Assembly (NCBI GenBank): GCA_963575745.1
Contig: CAUYUJ010012614.1
Location: 1 to 64,000, forward strand
Origin: Prorocentrum cordatum
Lineage: Eukaryota > Sar > Dinophyceae > Prorocentrales > Prorocentraceae
Direction of reading: 5' to 3'
DNA length: 64,000 nt
Shown here: positions 56,498-64,000 of the stretch, one piece after another
Layout: each line of letters begins with the position of its first letter
Numbering within the stretch: position 1 is the stretch's first letter
Translations under genes and position numbers: made by a program
Notes under the pieces: generated by a model
Databases searched by the model: none
What the model was told of the DNA's origin: nothing
Seen by the model: only the letters and a program-made list of their open reading frames with translations

Positions 56498-58924
56498 TTA
56501 GAGCGACATCTTCCCGCTTTCGTCGAACCCTTTCTTCGATTTCTTCGGCGCGGGCTGGCCCGAAGGCTTCCCTTTGGCCCTCTTGGCCGCGTCCGTCTTC
56601 CACGTCTCCTCGGCCGCCTTCTTCTTCGGTGCGGTTTTGGGTCTCGCCTCCCACAGGAGCTCTTCTCCTTTCTTCACGGCCGTGGTATTCACCAGCACAG
56701 GGACATTCACGGCGAGCACGACCCCGCCTGTCCCAGGCACGCACACCGCCAATTCTTTCGTCTCCAGCTCCATGTTGATGCGCGCAACTGCGCTTTCATT
56801 ACGGCTGTTTCTCTGCTGGATCTCCTGTTCCGTGACTCTGTTGACTGCCCAGAAGACGTGCATTGTCTCTTGCGCATCCCACTTCCATGCTCTCAACCGC
56901 ACATCGTGGTCAGCCACGTCGGCGGGCGTCTTGTCCGCAGGCGGCTTGAACTCGGGGTGCAAGTAGAAGGTCGTGGGCGTGGCCCCATTTGGATCTCCTT
57001 TCACCCAGACTTGCACGGCCACCCTCTCGGGGTGCGTGCTTGCGGCGTGCACCTTGGATGCCTTTGGGACGCACGGCCACAACTCGATGCATTTTTCGTC
57101 GTTTGCAGCGGTTGCCTTGACGGTGCGTTTCTCTGTGTCAGCGTCTTGCAACACCTCTACTTGCGCTTCCGCAACTGCGGACATGTGGCGCGCCCAAAGG
57201 CACAGCAACACTGCGCTGACCAAAGCAGGCTCCCGCCCCAGCTCCTTCGCTGCCGCTGAACGCCTCCATTCGGCGATTGGCAAAGGGAAGGATCCGCGTG
57301 GAATGGCCGTCGTGTCCCTGCTGCGCTGGTGGTTCGTTGGTAATTGCGTCGTGGGGTCAAAGGAAATGACCGTCGGCATCAACTCGCGCTCCTCTGCGGA
57401 AGCCTTTGTCTTCCCCGCCACTGCGGGCTCATTCGGTTCTGGGCGCGGCAACGCGTTGAAATCGAACCAATCGGGCTTCCCGCCTCGGACTCCCACTTCG
57501 CCGAGGGCCTTCTCAAGGGCGTCCCGATTGGACTTCGGCTCCACCTTCCCCGTGGCCTCCGCGCAAGCGCGGAGGAGCGCCTGACGATGTCCTGGGATAC
57601 TTCGTTCCTTGACGTGGGTGTCCTTCAGGTACTGCATGAAGCCGTCTGCGGTCAGTATGCACAGGTTCGCCTTGAACTCGATCGCCTTCTCAGGGCCCAT
57701 GCCGTCGATGGCCTTGCTCAGCGTGAACAAGTACAAACGGAGAGCCGAGTTCATGTCGATGAGGAAGTCTCGGAACTCCTTCTTCTTCCACGATTGTTCT
57801 GGGTCAGGGCACCACACAGGAGTGTCAACGCCCCTCTTCCTCGCAGGCGCGTTCCTGTAGCATCGCATCACCACGGCAACCTTGACCCACGGCACTTCGT
57901 CGGGAAGCTCGCTGGCTGCCCCGAAGGCACCGAGCCGAAGGGCCCTTCTCCTGGAGTTCACGTAGACCTCGCAGAACTGGAGCAGCAAGGGGATGAACTG
58001 CGCTTTCGTGCTCCCGAGCCCAACAACGAACGAGAACAGCTCAATGAAGTCTGGGTCCTGAACGACTCGATCGAGTTCGTGCATGACGGAGAGCTTGACC
58101 TTTTCAAAGGCAACCTGATCCGCAACTGCGGCGTGCAGCTCCGCGTCAACAGCCTTGCACAGAACACGGAGCGCGGTGAGTTCAGTCGTTCGCAACGCAA
58201 AATCGGCTCCTTTATTGAGGGACTGGCTGATGAGCGAAGCACCAGTGGGTTCCTCGTCCATGATTTTCCAGCTAAGCACTTCCATGAGCATACCCCCCTG
58301 CACGAGTTTCTTAGCGACAGGGTCATGTTCCGCCACTGCGGCCATGTCGAGATTGCCGTCCTTATCGAGCACGCGCTTCAGCCTCGCGCTCTCGTCCTCC
58401 GTGAACTCCATGCCTTGGGGGATGGGCCACTTGGCTCCCAGGGCGCACGCCCGCAACACGAGGCACAAGTGGGAGTGCGAACACGTCCCATACGCAACGT
58501 CTGTTCCGCAACTGCGGTCGAAGCACGCAGCGAGGTGGCCGGTCGCTTTTTCCAGATTGTACTCTGTGTACGTCTGGAACTTCGGGTCCTCCTTTTTTCT
58601 CAGCACCAGCTCTTGTGCTGGGTACATCTGAACGCAGACACCTTCGTGGTCAGCTTCGGCTTGCGTGAATCCAGCCAGGAAGATTTTCACAGCGAGTTCC
58701 CGAACCCTTTCCTGCTGAGGGTAGTGCCCGCCTCGGTTGCCCGTGTGCGGGGCGAGCATGAGCACAGGGAGGCGCACCTTGTCCCCTGTCCTGAATCTAG
58801 ACCTCAAGGCGTTGGCCCTCTGAAAGATCCCTTGCGTTCCGCCTGGAACTGCGGCTGTCTCGTCCGCCACTGCGGCTTTCTTGTCCGCCACTGCGGCATT
58901 ATCTGTGCCGACGCTGTCGTTCAT
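56498..58924 (-). CDS. Unidentified 808-residue protein
   Basis: The first in-frame ATG is at 58,924 (MNDSVGTD), though the frame is open back to 59,137. The first 40 residues are made largely of palindrome-encoded AAVAD and a duplicated SVGTD. Then a large, apparently globular protein with ERVRELAVKIFLAGF, a Cys/His cluster FDRSCGTDVAYGTCSHSHLCLV, a helical centre (FIPLLLQFCEVYVNSRRRALRLGAFG, PWVKVAVVMRCYRN) and a basic C-terminus with nuclear-localisation-like KRAKGKPSGQ...PKKSKKG. No frameshift over 2.4 kb, which argues for selection. I believe it belongs to a dinoflagellate family of unknown function but cannot name it. Confidence 0.7.
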   Translation of the reverse strand: MNDSVGTDNAAVADKKAAVADETAAVPGGTQGIFQRANALRSRFRTGDKVRLPVLMLAPHTGNRGGHYPQQERVRELAVKIFLAGFTQAEADHEGVCVQMYPAQELVLRKKEDPKFQTYTEYNLEKATGHLAACFDRSCGTDVAYGTCSHSHLCLVLRACALGAKWPIPQGMEFTEDESARLKRVLDKDGNLDMAAVAEHDPVAKKLVQGGMLMEVLSWKIMDEEPTGASLISQSLNKGADFALRTTELTALRVLCKAVDAELHAAVADQVAFEKVKLSVMHELDRVVQDPDFIELFSFVVGLGSTKAQFIPLLLQFCEVYVNSRRRALRLGAFGAASELPDEVPWVKVAVVMRCYRNAPARKRGVDTPVWCPDPEQSWKKKEFRDFLIDMNSALRLYLFTLSKAIDGMGPEKAIEFKANLCILTADGFMQYLKDTHVKERSIPGHRQALLRACAEATGKVEPKSNRDALEKALGEVGVRGGKPDWFDFNALPRPEPNEPAVAGKTKASAEERELMPTVISFDPTTQLPTNHQRSRDTTAIPRGSFPLPIAEWRRSAAAKELGREPALVSAVLLCLWARHMSAVAEAQVEVLQDADTEKRTVKATAANDEKCIELWPCVPKASKVHAASTHPERVAVQVWVKGDPNGATPTTFYLHPEFKPPADKTPADVADHDVRLRAWKWDAQETMHVFWAVNRVTEQEIQQRNSRNESAVARINMELETKELAVCVPGTGGVVLAVNVPVLVNTTAVKKGEELLWEARPKTAPKKKAAEETWKTDAAKRAKGKPSGQPAPKKSKKGFDESGKMSL

Positions 58925-59204
58925 ATCTGTGCCGACGCTGTCCGCCACTGCGGCCCGGAAGCTCCGATATGGCGGACTATGGCACGACGTCCGTCGCTCA
59001 GGGTGGAGGCGTGTGTGCCAGGAGCCCAACGACCTGCTGAGCCGAATGCCTGCGGACGACTGAAGGCTCAGTTTTAATCCAAAATATCGGGCGAGAGCTT
59101 GGGGGGGGCGCAGGCTGGAGGAGGGAGGGGGGTGCAAGCTGGAGGAGGACGAGGAGGGGAAGGGGAAGGACAGCTAGGACGGAAGTGGCGGGGGGATGCG
59201 GCCT

Positions 59205-59405
59205 GGAGGAGGACGAGGAGGGAGGAGGGAGGAGGGAGGAGGGAGGAGGGAGGAGGGAGGAGGGACGACGACGACGACGACTGCTGACGACAGACGACAG
59301 ACTTGACGACGACGACGACCGACGACGACTGCTGACGACAGACGACAGACGCGACGACGACGACGGCAGCGACGACGACGAGGACGGACGACGACGATGA
59401 TGATG
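59205..59405 (+). repeat. GGA and GAC microsatellites with a 46 bp duplication
   Basis: (GGAGGGA)n followed by (GAC)n; the block GACGACTGCTGACGACAGACGACAGAC is present twice. Confidence 0.85.
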
Positions 59406-59644
59406 ACCCAGCGCGCGCACACTTATTGCAAACTGCGGCTTCGCAACCGCGTGCTCTCCTATTATACGCAACCGCAACTGCGGCTTCGCAACCGCAACCC
59501 CGCAACTGCGGGCTATCCTACACCGCAACCGCAACACCGCAACTGCGGGCTATCCTACACTGGGATGCACTACGCAGGCAGCAGGCGCCCAGTAATTAGT
59601 ACCGAGCTCTGTTCCGCAACTGCGGCTCCTCGGTCTTGCCGCAC

Positions 59645-61480
59645 TCACCGCTCGTCCGCAACTGCGGCAGATCGCGCCTCTTCGTGCTTCCGCTTGCTCG
59701 CCCGACTTGCGCGTCCGTGGCCGACGAAGACGATGTTTTGGTGGATGCCCTCGCACCAGTGCGTGCTGAAGGTCTTCTCGTTGAGCTCCTTCTGAATGAC
59801 CTTGCCGATTGGGGGCAGCGCTGCCAAGTGGAGCTTTTCTCTGACTCCGCTACTGCGGTCAGGGTCATCCTCCCACTTGGGCATGTACTTCGCTGGAACC
59901 CAGCGCCGAGAGATGATGGAGTCGCTTGTTCGATGCATCCAATCAGGGAGCCACTGGGGATCGTTCTTCGACGGCCTCCCTGCAAAATCAATGTTGTAGT
60001 CCGCAATGCGCACGTCGCACGGGCCAATGGGGAGGACGTAATTCGGATGCATGACGCGTGTGCCCTTCACAATGCCTCCGAACAGGGCGGGTCCAGCCCT
60101 GAACACCACCCCCACCGGGCAGGTGCAGCTGGCTCCGCAACTGCGGCCCAATGCTGCGAGCTGCTCAGGCGGGATGTCAAACAGGCCGCACAAGAACCGC
60201 ACATCATTTTTATGGATGGCAGCAACCGCGTCCTTGAAGAAAGCTGGATGCCACGCTTGTTGTTCTGTTTGCGTGATCTTGTGTTGGAGACGTTCGGTGA
60301 CTGCGTGTCTGGACACGACGGCAAAACGGATCACCGCGGCAGGATTCATCTCGGAGCCCTTCAGGCGAAAGCTCAGGATCGTGACGGCGTGGGTGGCCCC
60401 AACAACATGACCCGCAACTGCGGTCTCTGCGATGATGTGCGGGCGCACGAGCACCAGGCCCGTCTCTCTGAACAGGGGAACCGTCGTCCAGTAAGGCTCC
60501 TCGGAGGCGTTTTTCATAGTGACAGCGTTGTCGATGGCACTCCTGAGTCCAACGCGAACGTCGTAGCTGCAAGCGCCTTCGACGTTCCCCGTGCGGAACA
60601 GCTCGGGGTCCCATACGACGAAGACGACCGCCGCAGTTTGGTGCAAGATGCACCTGAAGACATCTTCCTTTGTTGCCACCTTCGTGATGACCACCACGTT
60701 GAACACCAAAGCGATGGTGGACGGAACCCGATTGCCGTCTGCTGTACGAAGGAATCCTTCGTTCCACTTGGGGTGTTCCCCAAAGTATTTTATCCCTGGA
60801 GGGGACCTGGTCCGCTGCTTCTTCCGCGGTGCTCCCGCATCTTCCCGCAACTGCGGTTCCGACGGAGGCCCCGCGCGACCCCGCGACTGCGGTTCTGACA
60901 GCGGCGAGTCTTCCGTGGGAGGCGGCCTTTTCCTCGGCCGCGAATCGGCCGAGGCGGTTGTCTCGGCGGCTTTCTCCTGGGAGGCGGCCTCGTCTTCGGG
61001 TTGGGCGCCTCGTTTGGACTCGGCTGCGAGCAGCACGGCCGAGGGCGCGCTGCTCCCAGATGAGCCGCGCGCGGCACCTGGCTCGCCGGCCACCCCCGCA
61101 ACTGCGGTCTCGGTGGCGGCTCCCGTCACTGCTGGTTGGTCCTGCTGCTTCGTCGGCGTCTGCGCCCGAGGCCCCCATTTTGCCTTGGGGGTCAAGTGCG
61201 CCCTGCGCAACTGCGCCTCTTCGCGCCTCCCACCAGCAGAGCTCCCACTCGCAGCGCTTATCGGCGGCGGCGGCCGATATTCGATGGCCGACCGCGAGGA
61301 GCTAGACGACTGCGGGGAGGCCTCGCGCGGCGGTCGCTCGGGGCTTCCGCTACTGCGGTCCCCCGTCGGCTCCGCGACTGCGGCATCCGCGGCAGCCCCT
61401 TGCGCGCCGAGCCTTTCCCGCAGTTGCTGCTTCAGCTCGGCGAACCGCTTGTCGACCTCGGCTTTGCGAGCTGGGTCCAT
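59645..61480 (-). CDS. Unidentified protein, possibly a divergent EEP fold
   Basis: ATG at 61,480, 611 codons without interruption. The first 220 residues are low complexity with several palindrome-encoded PQLR/AVAE insertions and a KKQRTRSPPG basic run. The remainder (from GIKYFGEHPKWNEGFL) is globular. Its layout parallels the nuclease gene at 48-50 kb: TAAVVFVVWD for IIALCECD, LVLVRP, HAVTILSFRL, IRFAVVSRHA and NDVRFLCGLFD where the nuclease has DVKVCMGDFN. If related, the metal-site Asn has been lost, so it may be inactive. Function unknown. Confidence 0.6.
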   Translation of the reverse strand: MDPARKAEVDKRFAELKQQLRERLGAQGAAADAAVAEPTGDRSSGSPERPPREASPQSSSSSRSAIEYRPPPPISAASGSSAGGRREEAQLRRAHLTPKAKWGPRAQTPTKQQDQPAVTGAATETAVAGVAGEPGAARGSSGSSAPSAVLLAAESKRGAQPEDEAASQEKAAETTASADSRPRKRPPPTEDSPLSEPQSRGRAGPPSEPQLREDAGAPRKKQRTRSPPGIKYFGEHPKWNEGFLRTADGNRVPSTIALVFNVVVITKVATKEDVFRCILHQTAAVVFVVWDPELFRTGNVEGACSYDVRVGLRSAIDNAVTMKNASEEPYWTTVPLFRETGLVLVRPHIIAETAVAGHVVGATHAVTILSFRLKGSEMNPAAVIRFAVVSRHAVTERLQHKITQTEQQAWHPAFFKDAVAAIHKNDVRFLCGLFDIPPEQLAALGRSCGASCTCPVGVVFRAGPALFGGIVKGTRVMHPNYVLPIGPCDVRIADYNIDFAGRPSKNDPQWLPDWMHRTSDSIISRRWVPAKYMPKWEDDPDRSSGVREKLHLAALPPIGKVIQKELNEKTFSTHWCEGIHQNIVFVGHGRASRASKRKHEEARSAAVADER

Positions 61481-61539
61481 GGCGTGGCCGCGCGCGGCCC
61501 CCGTCCGACGGGGGAACTGCGGCCGGCTTGGGAGAGGAA

Positions 61540-62145
61540 CGGCAACGAGGGAGACGGCGGGGATGAGGACGAGGAAGGCGAAGAGGAGGATGGAGAGGAC
61601 GCGACGGAAGAGGATGGCGCGAAGAGCTCAGACGAGGGTGAAAGGAGCAAGGGGACTGCGACGAGGATGACGGGCAAGAAACGGAGGAGGAGGAATCAAC
61701 AAAGTCCGCAACTGCGGCCCTCGGGGGGGAAAGCGACGAGGACGACGGGAAATGACTCGGCCAACGGAGGCGGGCTACGGCCAACGGAAGGAACTGCGAC
61801 GAGGAGGAAAGGCGGAGGGAGGAGACTGCGACGAGGACGACGGGGAAGGGGATACGAGGACGACGAACAACTGCGGATCCATCTGTTTAAGTACCTGTCT
61901 CCGCAACTGCGGCCGCGCTACTTAACGTCACGAGTGCTTCAACGGAGGTGATGCGCGCCCGAAGCACCTAATTACAGCGGTCAGTCGTGGGAGCGCCGCA
62001 ACTGCGGCCAAGCTGTATGAAGTCGCTTGAAGGCAGCGCCGCAACTGCGGCCGAAAGCGCGCATAGTGAGTCAAACGAGCGCGGCGTCACGCGATCGGTT
62101 TCCGCAACTGCGGTTCCATGGCTGCGCAATCCCGCAACTGCGGTG
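61540..62145. other. Gap between two genes, palindrome-bearing
   Basis: GAGGACGAGGA and GCGACGAGGA low complexity (61,550-61,870) followed by six mini-palindromes between 61,900 and 62,140 in non-coding DNA. Confidence 0.6.
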
Positions 62146-63312
62146 TCAAGGCTGCGCGGACCACCGCGGTTGCAGATGCGCCCCCTTGCTCGCGTCGAAC
62201 CGCCCAGGATTCGGATGGGCGTGCAGCATCTTCCAGAACGTGAACGTTCCGTGGCCATCGCTCTTGCCGAGACCTGCCCTCGGGCCCCGCACGGGATGCG
62301 AGTGCGGCTCCACCTCATACGTGTTGAACTTCGGGCTAGACCAGGATGGGTGGACGCGAATGCCCGAGCCGTCGTCGCGGATGAGGACGAAATCCCACTG
62401 GGGCAGAGGGATTCTTTGCGCCTGTCCTCTGTCCACCCCTTTCGTGTGCCTCATGTTGTCGAGACTGCTAGGGCACGGGCGGCACTCGCAGCGGACCAAC
62501 CCGCGACTGCGGTCATTGTCAGGGCCGCACACGACGCGCAGCATTGTAGGTCCATCCATCTGCGCGACCATCTCCAGCCAAGACCACGGCACTTTGACAG
62601 TGTGGTCCCAGTCCCAATCCCTGTTGTCCTGCGCCTTCCCCTTTGCGCGGTACTTAAGGATCTTCGAAATTTCCTCCGCAACTGCGGTACCTCCGAAGAC
62701 GGGCGTGCGGCTGCCGAAAGGGTTTTCTCGGTCTTCGTACTCGTCTCGGAACCACTTCAAGGCCGCGTTGTGCTGCTTATAATTGCCGTTCCAGTTCGCC
62801 CTGAAGTTCTCGAAGAATTCCAACTTGAAAATTGGCAGCGGCTCATTGCGCACAATTTGAAACAGCGCAACTGCGCCTTGTTCTTCGCGCCCTGGGGGAA
62901 GCAGGGGACCGCCTCCTTTGCCCGCCGCTGTTGCGGCCGCGGGCTCCGCGGCAGGAGAACCTGCCGAGGCACTCGAGCGGCCACCTTCCCATGCATTCCA
63001 CCAGCCACCCTCGTCGTCCCACCAGCGGGCGCCCTCCATTCCCCAACCCTCGCATCCGTTGCCGCCCCATCCGCCGCCCTCCCATCCGCGACTGCGGTCA
63101 CTTCCGTCGCCGCCATCCTGCGCTTTTCCTCTCCATCCGCCAAGAGAATCTCCGCCGCCCCAGCCGCCACTGCGGTCACCTCCGCCGCCGTATCCGCCAC
63201 TGCGGCCGCCCCAACCCCCACTTGTTCCCCAACCGCCGCCGCTGCTCTTTGAAGAATCCGCAACTGCGGCCCGTGTTTCCTCTTCCGCTTTGTCATCCCA
63301 CCCTGCACGCAT
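62146..63312 (-). CDS. Gly/Trp-rich protein with a globular C-terminus
   Basis: First in-frame ATG at 63,312 (MRAGWDDKAEEE); the frame extends to 63,516 with a hydrophobic run (LLTFTLLLLILLL) but has no ATG there. Residues about 10-130 are GGWG/GGYGGG repeats broken by palindrome-encoded DRSG/DRSRG and AAVAD. The C-terminal 250 residues look folded: FKLEFFENFRANWNGNYKQHNAALKWF, KVPWSWLEMVAQMDG, LVRCECRPCPSSLDNMRHTKG and PQWDFVLIRDDGSGIRVHPSW. No family recognised. It is the furthest upstream of the six-gene array. Confidence 0.55.
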   Translation of the reverse strand: MRAGWDDKAEEETRAAVADSSKSSGGGWGTSGGWGGRSGGYGGGGDRSGGWGGGDSLGGWRGKAQDGGDGSDRSRGWEGGGWGGNGCEGWGMEGARWWDDEGGWWNAWEGGRSSASAGSPAAEPAAATAAGKGGGPLLPPGREEQGAVALFQIVRNEPLPIFKLEFFENFRANWNGNYKQHNAALKWFRDEYEDRENPFGSRTPVFGGTAVAEEISKILKYRAKGKAQDNRDWDWDHTVKVPWSWLEMVAQMDGPTMLRVVCGPDNDRSRGLVRCECRPCPSSLDNMRHTKGVDRGQAQRIPLPQWDFVLIRDDGSGIRVHPSWSSPKFNTYEVEPHSHPVRGPRAGLGKSDGHGTFTFWKMLHAHPNPGRFDASKGAHLQPRWSAQP

Positions 63313-63619
63313 CTCTGCCCCGACTGCAGGCCGCGGAGGCGGGCGCGAGCCCGCCCAACCGCCGTGAAACCTACCGTCGGCGCGGGCTTGAGCCGAACGT
63401 GCATGGAGGAGGAGGATGAGGAGGAGGAGGGTGAATGTGAGGAGGATGATGCGTTCCTGGGAGGTGTGCCTTCGCGTGCAACACAAGAGCCCTGAGAATT
63501 CCTGAGGCCCCTCCAACAGCCAAGGACGCGGATGACAAGAAAGTCGAGAAGATTGGGAACCGATTGAGGATTAAGAGGCGTGCGACGAAAGGGATGATGA
63601 TGACGAAGAGGAAGATCAG

Positions 63620-64000
63620 TGAAGGGGAGGAGCGGACAGGAATTATGGAGGAGTGATAGCAGAGGAGGAAGAGGGGGAAGGGGGAGGAGGAGGAGGAGGA
63701 GGAGGAGGGAGAGGAAAAGGGGGAGGAGGAGGAGGAGGAAGAAGGTGAGGAGGAGGAGGAGGAGGAGGAGGAGGAGGAAGAGGAGGAGGAGGAGGAGGAG
63801 GAGGAGGAGAGGAGGAGGACGACGACGACGAGGAGGAGGAGGAGGAGGAGAGGGAGAAGGAGAACGGGGACAGGAGGACAAGGACGGAGAAATATAACAA
63901 ATGAGGGGGAGGAGGCGGAGGAGGAGGAGGACGAGGAGGAGAAGCAGGAAGAGGAGGAGGAGAGGGGGGAGGAAGAGTGCGCGTGAGACTGGGAGAACGA
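63620..64000 (+). repeat. GGA microsatellite
   Basis: Interrupted (GGA)n tract with a (GAC)n insert near 63,815 running to the end of the window. Confidence 0.9.

Larger units (their letters stand above)
47945..63270. repeat. Interspersed mini-palindrome CCGCAACTGCGG, about 75-80 copies
   Basis: Five-base inverted arms CCGCA/TGCGG around AC, often extended by one or two pairs. First copy about 47,947, last about 63,258: about one per 200 bp on average. Variants: centre CC/AC, TA, GA or AT (CCGCCACTGCGG, CCGCTACTGCGG, CCGCGACTGCGG, CCGCAATTGCGG) and paired arm changes (GCGCAACTGCGC near 56,780, 61,203 and 62,865). Copies lie both in the six genes and in the gaps between them. Confidence 0.95.

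Noticed and set aside
47945-63270. The palindrome array as a CRISPR array
   Set aside because: Spacing is irregular, the unit is only 12 bases, copies lie inside genes of a eukaryote-like genome, and there are no cas-like genes.
63313-63516. Signal peptide on the Gly/Trp-rich protein
   Set aside because: The hydrophobic run LLTFTLLLLILLL is upstream of the first ATG and is produced by a GGA/GAT-type microsatellite.

Overview
The window looks like nuclear DNA of a dinoflagellate (inferred). The reasons are a GC-rich repeat-laden background, every convincing gene on the minus strand (a unidirectional array), a giant Ty1/copia element whose extra modules I associate with dinoflagellate polyproteins, and several protein families that look dinoflagellate-specific. 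No prokaryotic signals, rRNA or tRNA genes were seen. Many reading frames carry a single frameshift or stop, so the window holds a mixture of decaying elements, assembly errors and perhaps genuine recoding.

Layout. 0-4.4 kb: a dispersed CT-rich repeat, then two unidentified minus-strand genes (542-1329 and 1694-4342, the latter with one clear GT-AG intron). 4.4-5.85 kb: palindromic ACTTATAAGT repeats, a GC-rich tandem block and a CCAAGA-type dispersed repeat. 5,848-22,234: a complete-looking 16.4 kb copia-type retrotransposon on the minus strand with 285 bp LTRs, a CAAGA target duplication and a Met-tRNA-type primer site. Its polyprotein runs Gag (two N-terminal membrane segments, basic region, CCHC knuckle), a Tpt1/KptA RNA 2'-phosphotransferase-like domain, a RING-H2 finger, an aspartic protease, a single in-frame UGA-CGG, two methyltransferase-like modules, integrase, reverse transcriptase and RNase H. 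22.2-47.9 kb: about 25 kb of mostly non-genic DNA with nested dispersed repeats, satellites, microsatellites and two MITE-like elements; only a fragment of a leucine-rich-repeat gene (about 42.1-42.6 kb) looks coding. 47.9-63.3 kb: six closely spaced minus-strand genes: an endonuclease/exonuclease/phosphatase-type protein, an OTU-like plus pogo-type DDE transposase pair split by one in-frame UGA, three unidentified proteins, and a second, divergent nuclease-like protein. 63.6-64 kb: GGA microsatellite.

The most unusual signal is a pair of short imperfect palindromes that saturate coding DNA. About 75-80 copies of CCGCA-AC-TGCGG and variants fill 47.9-63.3 kb, in all three reading frames and between genes, and stop abruptly outside it. 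About fifty copies of a different hairpin, GCGGG-TGNC-CCCGC, fill the retrotransposon. In both families stem bases change in complementary pairs (for example GCGGG/CCCGC, GCGGA/TCCGC, GCGGC/GCCGC, GCGAG/CTCGC; and CCGCA/TGCGG, GCGCA/TGCGC), so what is kept is the hairpin rather than the peptide. The two families do not mix. This is the best candidate for an undescribed system.
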